Shown: positions 56,101-64,000 of the stretch, one piece after another
How positions within the stretch are numbered: position 1 is the first letter of the stretch
Layout: every line of letters starts with the position of its first letter
Assembly: GCF_027744825.2 (NCBI RefSeq)
Contig: NC_071351.1
Location: 12,597,501-12,661,500, forward strand
Source of the DNA: Synchiropus splendidus
Taxonomy: Eukaryota; Chordata; Actinopteri; Syngnathiformes; Callionymidae
DNA: 64,000 nt
Direction of reading: 5' to 3'
The notes under the pieces: generated by a model
Databases searched by the model: none
Seen by the model: the letters and a program-made list of their open reading frames with translations, nothing else
Told to the model about the DNA's origin: nothing
Made by a program: the position numbers and the translations under genes

Positions 56101-59100
56101 CATTATATTTCATTTTTGTGTTGACATGAATCAGCCCAGGGCAAACGTGGAAACGGATTACAAAGGTTGAATGAAACCATCTGACCATCATGATGATGAC
56201 CATGGAGCCGGTGAACATGCGCGCGATCCTGGTCCTCTTGGGAAAGTAAGGTTCTTTGACTCCAGTCACTGGGTTGGGCTCCATCATTGGGGCTGTTGCC
56301 GCAAACTCTGGCCGCGGCCTCTCCTGAGACGATTAAAGGGAAGGCAATATTCATCTGAAATATTTTGATGACCAAAAAATAGTCAATATATAAACCTCTT
56401 CTTCATGGAAGTCCATGCAGTCCCAGTGATGCGCCAGTGTTGCCATCTTCCGCTTCCAGTACTCGAGGAATGTTACAGCCCAGAAGGACATAAACACACT
56501 GAAGAGGACGGTACCTGGGTGGTCGAATAAGTACCCCAGCTGCAGACAGAAGTTCATGTTAAACAACGATTTGGGGATGAAAACAAGAAGCTTTGGATCA
56601 GTGCTACCTTGGCCATGGTGCAGATTTCTGACATGTTCCAGGCCTTACATGTGTTACAGAGGGGACACATTTGGTATGTGCTGTTGCTGTGACAGATCTC
56701 CTCTCTGATGCACAGACACAAATCAATAGCAGGTCGATGTTCAGCTTAAGATGCTTCAACAGTTGGGTGTAACCAAAATTAAAGCAAAGACAACACTACA
56801 ATGGGCTGAGACAATTCCGATCATGTGCACTCACGCTGGCGTGTTTGAACCCATCGACAGGACCCCGGACACGAAAACCATCGTCCCAACAATTGCAGCT
56901 GGCAACAGCCAAGCTGTGTAGAAACCTGCACAGATTGAAACAATGATCCGTAAACTGAAGATTTCAAAACTGTTCAGAAACTCTGCTGGATCGCTGACGA
57001 TGTCCTTGATGTATTTAAAGAAGAGACGCTTGTGTACACTGATTAATGTGGGCTTGAATATTTAATCTCCTGGCTGGCAGGAGACTGACTCCTATTCTCT
57101 CTGCAGTCATTAGCCTTCAGTCCCTCTGCAGGCTGCTGTATTTTTGCCCTCGTTCAGCGTGGCCTACATTCCAACACTGAATTGACAAACCAGCAGATAA
57201 ACGTGTCTGAAGTAAAAAAATACTGCACATTAGATTGGTTTGTACTCCATTGATTTCTGAGTAAAGTGAAGTCACAGAACAATAAAGTAGATCAGAAATG
57301 CGGTTTCTAAACAACTAACATGAGATTTCTGAACCTGTGAAACCCGCCATGGAGGAAACATAAACCTGGGGATTAAACTGAGGTTTAAACAAGCAACGTT
57401 CGACCTACCCAGCCAGGCAAAGTAGAAGGCAATCTTCTCCCCGAAATACTCCCTGATGTGGTCCAGTGGTTGATACTTGTACCATTTGCACCAGCGCGCC
57501 CAAAAGTGGTGCAGGACTTGCCTCTGGTTCAACTCATCTGACCTGACTCCATATTTCGGCAGCTCAAACTGGCCCTGCCACAGGGAAAGCTCACATGAAC
57601 AACAATATTTGGGAGAACTGAAACAAATATAGCTCCCACCTCATGCAGTGGGAAGGCAGCTGTGAACGCTCCTTCCTTTATCAATCTATCCATGCCGACC
57701 TCGGCTCTTTTCCTTTTACCGTAGACAGTTTTGGACAGAATCTCGTACACCTAGAAAGAAGTGGGTGCCACTGAGTCATTTGTGAGATCAAGTCAGCGAG
57801 ATTCACTTACAATGCGTTGTCTTTGGGTGTTGGTGAAGTATGTTTCTTGGTCCTCAGAGCCGAGGAATCTAGACAGGGAAGGGACAGCTTGCTCTGAAAG
57901 ATTTTAAACTTATACGATGTTCAGCCAGGCTGAAACTCACCTGTTTATTTTGGACTTGCGAAAGGCACATGTGTAATAATCCAGCGGCCTGTTTGGAACG
58001 CTCTCTGTCATTATGTTTGGTATGCATAGTTTACTCAGAACTCGAGCAGATGTGTTTAGGTCCAGATTCGGCTGAGCCTTGAAAAATAAGAAATCAAAGT
58101 ATTCCACTATAAAATGCATGTAGATCGATGCTCTGTATATGTGCTGTGGCACCTTGTTGTCCAGATGCTTTGTTTACTTCAGAAAAATATAGTCTAGTGA
58201 CATCTAGTGGCACTTTTTCTACATTACCTTTTAAAAAAATAAAAAAATTGAAACTCATTTCAGATTTTCACCTGCAATGGAGCTCTCAGGCAGAGTTCCT
58301 CTGCATAGTAGACCAGCACACTCCACGGTGCGCTCAGCTTGAGAAAATGTATTGTTTTCTTTTCATTTGCAGTTTCCTCCTGGGAAAGAAAGCATATTTT
58401 GATCTATGTTCGACTCCTTTGGAATCACAAAAAGTACCTTCTCCATTAGAAGTCCTGACAACTGCAGATTTTGCACAAACTTCTCCCTCCACCGGGCCAG
58501 TTTTTCTTTCCGATACTCAGACCTGCTTTTCTTTTCCACGGGGATGGTGTCTCCGTCTTCCTGTCTACCCCGGCCTCGCCGCTTTCTCTGTGACCGAACT
58601 TCCCACACCAGCACAAAATCTAAACAAAGGCCAACATTAAAAGGTTAAATGAAGTCATTCAAGAGACAAAATCTGGTGTGAGACGAACCAATTTTAGTTC
58701 TCCCATCTCTGAAACACTTCTCCATCGTTGAAGCACTTTTTTGCTGACACTCATCTTTGAGCGAGTCATTATCATCTGCATGATCACTGGAAGATAAAAG
58801 CTGAGAGCACATAGTTATTGAGCTACAAACCACTGAAAGCCATCATGCATACATCCCTATTACATTGTAATGCCTGCTCCCTTGTTGCAAGGATGGAACT
58901 CGGGTTAATAGATGATACCCAACCCCACACCCATAAATTGCATTAGAACCTCAAGTGAAGTTCAACAACAAAACCACCCACAACTTCCTGTCACTAAGAT
59001 TGAATCAAGAAAAGGTTGAGCCACTCAATAAAAGCCAATTATTGCCTGAAGCACCCTGACAGACACAAGAAAGGTATCCAGGTTATTTGAGTGGTGCTGC

Positions 59101-59537
59101 AGTACCCAAAAACTTGGTGCCCTTTATGATACATAGTGCTCAAAATATGTCGACACACAGATGGGGACTCCCTGTTAACAGAGACAAGGGGGGAGGCTGA
59201 GGTGGATTCCCACTTTAAATGTTTTAGGACCCATCAGCTGAGTGTGGCGAGAGGAAGGGAAGTGGGTCACCCCGTTACCTCTCTGTGATCAATGATATGA
59301 AATGCTTTACTTGGCATTACATATATTCTGCATGAGACAAAAGATCCAATCGTGGAATTTCTATTTGCTCACATAAAAGATGTAGATAAAAAGACAAGGT
59401 CTTACGACTCTCGAAGGAATAAAGCCACTCCTCTGTAGGCTTCCATAGGCGTCTGAAGTTTGGTCTGTACTTCGGCATTCTAGATCCAGCAGAACCTCTC
59501 TGTCACCCTTCGCTGCCTCTGAGCCTTTCCTTAGCAT
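53139..59537 (-). CDS. ano7: anoctamin-7 (TMEM16G), 23 coding exons
   Basis: Predicted 916 residues (human 933). Exons 5' to 3': 59406-59537, 58689-58800, 58438-58619, 58272-58379, 57941-58077, 57811-57868, 57640-57750, 57409-57574, 56835-56925, 56608-56704, 56396-56539, 56186-56323, 55292-55390, 55123-55225, 54909-55020, 54791-54845, 54628-54725, 54422-54555, 54157-54362, 53941-54077, 53767-53857, 53455-53638, 53139-53194. Every phase was checked. The cytosolic N-terminal dimerisation region (to about 335) includes DFVLVWE and [14 protein letters not shown]; a ten-helix membrane region follows. Calcium-site residues of the TMEM16 family are all kept: N640 and E644 ([10 protein letters not shown]), E688 and E691 (EEYLEM), E720 and D724 ([10 protein letters not shown]). 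The end of exon 22 ([10 protein letters not shown]) is diagnostic of ANO7 against other anoctamins. ANO7 is thought to act as a scramblase-type membrane protein rather than a chloride channel. The first exon and last short exon (ends ELGF) are the least certain; exon 12-13 intron carries a LINE remnant. Confidence 0.94.
55436..55683 (+). mobile_element. non-LTR retrotransposon 3' remnant in an ano7 intron
   Basis: On the strand opposite ano7, one frame reads [13 protein letters not shown] and, after a frame break, another reads [15 protein letters not shown], then [11 protein letters not shown] and a stop, ending in an (AAG)n-like tail. These words form the C-terminal tail of many fish LINE reverse transcriptase proteins. 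It is 5'-truncated and frameshifted, hence dead. It explains why this intron (55391-56185) is the longest in the middle of the gene. Confidence 0.75.
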
Positions 59538-62202
59538 GCTGCCAGTAACTGGACCGATCCTGTCAAACACTCATACTACACCGGTAAATGTGCGCCCCTA
59601 AACTTGAGTTATATTTAGAAACAGAGGCTGAGGAGAATAGACAGAGAGATACTGTGCCTTTGCCGTGGTGACAATTAGAGTGGTGATGAAGTCTGCAGCA
59701 GTCTGTGGATCCTCAGCATCATCATCATCATCATCATCTTCATCCTTGCATCAGTCGAGCTCTCCTCTCCAGCTCTCTGCAGCGAGATAGCTGTGGATTA
59801 GCGTAATGGCTCTGACATCCAGAGGGCTGCATGCACTTCACTGCATTCAAGCATTGAAAATGTGTTACAGAAGAGACTGCACAGAGCTCTGCTCCACATC
59901 ATGAATAATTTAATAGAACGACGAGCAGCAGAGGGTGGGAGGAGAGAAGAAAAAAAAAAGACATTTCACCAATGAAGTCATAAAGAGCTCTCATGAGGAG
60001 GGGCTTGCTCTGTTTCTATTTTCTCTGTTGCCGTTACACAATCAATGCATCTGGTTTTTAATTCAACATATGGGGTGTAGGAATTATTGAAGCAACAGGA
60101 CAATCCACACCCTTTTTTTCTTACCTTGTATCCTCAACACTAGAGGTTTGCTGTTGGAGAGCGTAAAACTCCTATATAGAAGGAAATTCATTCATCTCCC
60201 AGCTCTCATCTGAGCTCTGATCACCAGGGCAGCAGCCAGTGGGAAGAGGCCCAACTCGTCTAGGGGAATAATCACGCATTCACAGACAAACAGAGGGACT
60301 GTTTCCAAAATGTTCCGGCACTGTCCCAGGGGATGGATCCTAAAAAAAATCCAGTTGGACCTGACTGCAGGGGGCAGCCTTAGCACCTGTTTCAATGAGG
60401 TGCTGGTTCTTTCTTTGAGTGCGACTGTGTGTCTAGTCCAGACCTTAAAAACTGAAGTTCAAGATTCAGGTTTTTATTCCCCACTGAGAATAGTCAGAAA
60501 TCACTGAGGGTTCACATCCATCAGACCTGACTAGCTTAGCTATAACAGGTGCGCCCCCTGTGGGTAAAACCGGTGCATCACAGGCATAACACATCAGCAA
60601 TACATTGCCTGAATGGTACCAGAAGGGACAGACATAGTTTATAGGAGTGTGAGATCATCTCTGATCCCATGTGATCAAAACACTACTGGTTCTTACCTGT
60701 CGACCTTTTTGTCTGATGTGTTTGTTCCAACTTCAAACACAACAAATATAGTGTTAGTTACATGCAGAAGAATGGAAAGAATATCATTCAAAGTCTTTAA
60801 TACATATATATGAGGTTGACATTACATGAAATCATGAGCAGTCTGAATCCTTCTCGCATGCCATTCAGTCCATTTTGTCCGAGTGTATGCTTGATAAATC
60901 ATTTACAGTCAAATGTAACACAGCAGCTGTATTACCTTGATGTCATCCATCATTGTCCAGCAATGTCTCACTGTTCTCCATACACACTTCAAGGGCCACA
61001 GCGTCTCATGATTGTCCAGTCAACCACATTTCAAGTAAGTCCAACTCCTGCTACTCAGCACTTTCATCCTCAATAATGAACTTTGGGAATTATTCCAACA
61101 AGTCACTCCGATATTAAAATCTCCTCAATTATTCAGAGTTTATGCATCAAACTTTTCCAACACCTTTGCGTTCTTCTCACATTCGCAACATTGCAACACT
61201 GACTTTTTGAAAAACAACTCATGTTCTTATTAAAAAAAGATAAATTAGACACAAAGCAGAAGGTTGAAACTTCGGGGTTTTGATGTTATGTACCATTGGC
61301 ACCTGAGATTAGATTTTATTTACGAATATTGTGGCACTTGGATTAAAGCACTAACTAATGCTGAGTGGACTGGTCAAAGTTCTACTGTAAAATTATTCCC
61401 CAAAGTCAAAGTGAACCTTGCAGTAAAAATACCTGAATAAGTGATGTCCTCATCGTAATTAATGTTCCTTCAAACTCAGTCAATAATCATATTTACATGT
61501 CTGTACAGTGCTGCGCTACATGATTTTCTCATCATTACAGTAATCAAAGATTGCCAGGTCAATTGATAAATATTAAAGCACATGCTATGATTACATTCAA
61601 GCAACTTAACTAGTACCACTTAGGACAGACTGGAGGCAAAAACATATGTGCAAGTCTGCTTGGAAGCCTCCACCCTCGCTGAGAAGAGGAGAAAAAGGCA
61701 AGTGTGCATAAGTTCCTGTGTTTCCCGTGGACGAACCCCAAATAAGGAAATCGACAAGTGTAACGGTGCAAGAGTGAGCACTTCAGAGGACATGAACCAT
61801 CAGTGTTGGTCTCAGCAAGCGTGGCTACGACACATTTGTGTACATCTGTATCACACTTGACTTCCTGACTTGTAAGAACTGATCGGTGAGTGAGTTCATG
61901 GAAAAAGGCAGAAGGTGCAACCATTCCAAGAAGTGATCAATTCCCACCATCCTTTGTGTTCATGACGTCCTCTGAAGAAAACCTTGCCAATGTATACTTA
62001 CCATTAGAAGGAATTCCTCTTCAGTTCTTCATCCACTAAACCAAACTAAGATGCGGATGTGAAGTTTGACGTACCAACAATGCAGTCCATCTGCTTCAAA
62101 CACTTTGAACCTGCAGGACGCCACGTTGTAAGTCCACCAGAGTCAAAACTGAGCATATTTCTGTAGACACCTCCAATTGGTGTGTGCAAATGTGCGCATC
62201 CA
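59538..62202. other. intergenic region between plekhm2 and ano7
   Basis: It should hold the plekhm2 3' UTR and the ano7 promoter and 5' UTR, both on the minus strand. A splice-acceptor-like TTTGACAG just upstream of the ano7 ATG (about 59561) suggests a separate 5' noncoding exon. A short CAT repeat lies at about 59717-59745. No further coding exon was recognised. Confidence 0.5.
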
Positions 62203-64000
62203 TCAGCACCACGGTTCACGCTGGGCACGGCCTCGTGCCAGACTGTCTGCCCGCTGCCACGCACTCTTCATCAGTGCCAGGGCTTCACTGCAGCGCTTCT
62301 GCATTAGTGGATCAGACACCTCTCTGTGGGGGAGATCCACCTGCACACAGCCGAAGTTTTAATTTACGAGTTTCATTTTGAACAGACAAAAATTTACAGC
62401 TCTGACTTTGACAAAACATCCCTGACCCACCTGGTAAATGGTTCTCCAAGTGTGGCCCAATACCTCCAGCAGTCGATCTCGCTCCACACAGCCACTGAAG
62501 TACAAAACCCACGGAGGGAGGAACTGAGCCCGGTCTGACGCAAACTCCTACAAATGAGGCTCAGATCAGCAAAGCCACTAAGTTCTGATGATTCTGATTT
62601 TCTATCATATCTCTAACTTAATTTTATGATATACAAGTTGATCCGTGTTACTCACAATGACACAGTACTCCTCATCTGCAGACAAGCTGACCGAGATGAC
62701 GTCACTAATTTCTACACTTCCAAGTGAGCGGAAAAAGCTGGTTTGACAGTCTTGGTGACAAGTAAGCAGAGCTTTGTCTGTCACAACCAGGCAACACGGA
62801 ATACAAGGCGTTGGAGCAACACCTTGAGGGATGACCTGAGGAGGAGGAGTGGTTAATTCAGAACATTATTCATGCATTGAGAAAGAGGAGTCATGTGAGT
62901 GTACAGGAGTAAATCACAGCTGTAACAAATATTGTCAGCTATTGAGAGTCACTTATTAATCGTGGTGGTGCAATGTTGAACGTTAACTGAAAGTGTTGGC
63001 ACTCACCCCCTTTGAGACAGACTGGCAGAGAAGCTGCATCCAGTCAGCCATCTCCTGCTCATTCTCAGCACTCAGCACCAGTGGGGGGCGCTCTGTCAGG
63101 ATGACTTGAAAAGCATGTGGGCGCTCAGTACTGTTGGAGCGACGGCAGCCTCCGCAGTGCTCACCACTGACACAGATGGGAGGCAATCATTTTACAGTTT
63201 CTATCAAGAAGGAGTTATATTCCTCTCATGGAATCATACCCCATGGTGACAGACATCAGAGGGGTCACATCGGTTCTGTCGCTGTACAGGTACAGGATCC
63301 CGTTACTGCTACAGAAAAGAAAATATTCAGATATATTTTGGTCTCAAGAGTACAATAAAACAACTGATCCCAAACAGCATGAGTCAAAAGTGTATTTCAC
63401 TCCCACCAATCTGCTGAGTGTGCACATTTTAAGGATACGATGCCAACATGACGGGGGAGGGGAGGAAATCTATTTGAACTACTAAGTGTGATCAGATAGA
63501 GTTGAAAGAAACTGCAAGCAGCACCTGAGGACAAGGTAGCAACTTTTCCACAGCTCCTTTCCCAAGTATGAGGATCCCGCTCGGTAGTGAACGGACCCCT
63601 CCTTGGTGCTGGAAGACGATCTGGAACCTGTTGAGGTTCCTGGAGGTGACAAACTCACATCCATTGGATCTTCCCATTGAACCAGGGCATATAACTGTAT
63701 TGAAACTTCAGAGACCTGTGGGAGCGATGAGGTAAATGATGAGGCCATTACACATGCACTTAAATGCCATACGTCTCAATTTAATTAATTAATAATTAAC
63801 TAAAACTAGGTGAAATTTACCATTAGTTAGAGCCAAGAAGTAGCAAACAATATAATTAAAATATTTACCTCACAACGTGTTTCTTGGGAAACAAACTTGT
63901 TTAGAGCGAGTTTCTCCATTGTGGCATCAGTCAAGATGGAGGGATATGGAGGCTCACGGCATCCTTTTACCATGGCGGATTTGAGGACTGAGAGGAACCA
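62203..64000 (-). CDS. plekhm2: pleckstrin homology domain-containing family M member 2 (plekhm2/SKIP), C-terminal part
   Basis: Partial gene, running off the right edge; the RUN domain and middle of the protein lie outside. Exons visible 5' to 3': 63869-64000 (incomplete), 63525-63715, 63240-63305, 63007-63166, 62656-62835, 62431-62547, 62203-62340; all phases agree. The first exon reads KLALNKFVSQETRCE; then VSIQLYALVQWEDPMDVS, and a PH domain from SSTKEGSVHYRAGSSYLGKE through GGCRRSNSTERPHAFQVIL to EMADWMQLLCQSVSKG. The tail continues GVAPTPCIPCCLVVTD, FLPPWVLYFSGC, IYQVDLPHREV and ends in REPWC before the stop, close to the end of human PLEKHM2. The family protein binds ARL8 on lysosomes through its RUN domain and kinesin light chain through acidic-Trp motifs, moving lysosomes outward; the PH end is regulatory and lipid-binding. 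PLEKHM1 is excluded by the lack of the zinc-binding tail. Confidence 0.94.

Noticed and set aside
58128..58648. A 170-codon + strand frame at the 5' part of ano7
   Set aside because: It is the antisense shadow of ano7 exons 3 and 4.

Overview
The window is vertebrate nuclear DNA, almost certainly from a ray-finned (teleost, probably percomorph) fish. It contains spliced genes with GT-AG introns often only 64-100 bp long, a long (GT)n tract, fish-type DNA transposon remnants, and proteins that align exon by exon with vertebrate orthologues. Most open frames seen in a naive scan are noise; gene calls here rest on splice-compatible exon chains whose phases I checked by hand.

Layout. 1-14.5 kb: no protein gene recognised. 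It holds a possible 3' UTR tail at the left edge, an 80-unit GT microsatellite (4841-5001), two terminal-inverted-repeat elements (7798-8079, 8192-8431), conserved-noncoding-like blocks and a CpG-richer stretch (11.6-12.3 kb). 14.57-15.53 kb, + strand: the miR-200b / miR-200a / miR-429 cluster, all three hairpins intact with both arms readable, followed by a poly(A) signal. 15.8-23.5 kb: no gene seen. 23.6-27.2 kb, + strand: a ten-exon gene with two PH-like domains, best called plekhn1-like. 27.5-34.9 kb: no recognised gene, one convincing orphan splice pair near 33 kb, and tRNA-like SINE sequence at 34.3-34.6 kb. 35.36-40.24 kb, - strand: arhgef19 (DH-PH-SH3 Rho exchange factor), 15 coding exons. 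40.3-53.1 kb: a long gene-poor interval with repeats and a few exon-like fragments. 53.14-59.54 kb, - strand: ano7 (anoctamin), 23 coding exons, 916 residues predicted. 62.20-64.00 kb, - strand: the C-terminal half of the PH domain region and tail of plekhm2, running off the right edge.

The genes are not an operon-like unit; they are neighbours. In human the miR-200b/a/429 cluster and PLEKHN1 are both at 1p36.33, ARHGEF19 and PLEKHM2 at 1p36.1, and ANO7 at 2q37, so the window joins pieces of three human neighbourhoods. The most notable items are the miRNA cluster with its candidate promoter and 3' end, the arhgef19 exon 13 boundary where the obvious acceptor breaks the frame, and the orphan spliced transcript at 33.0-33.46 kb.
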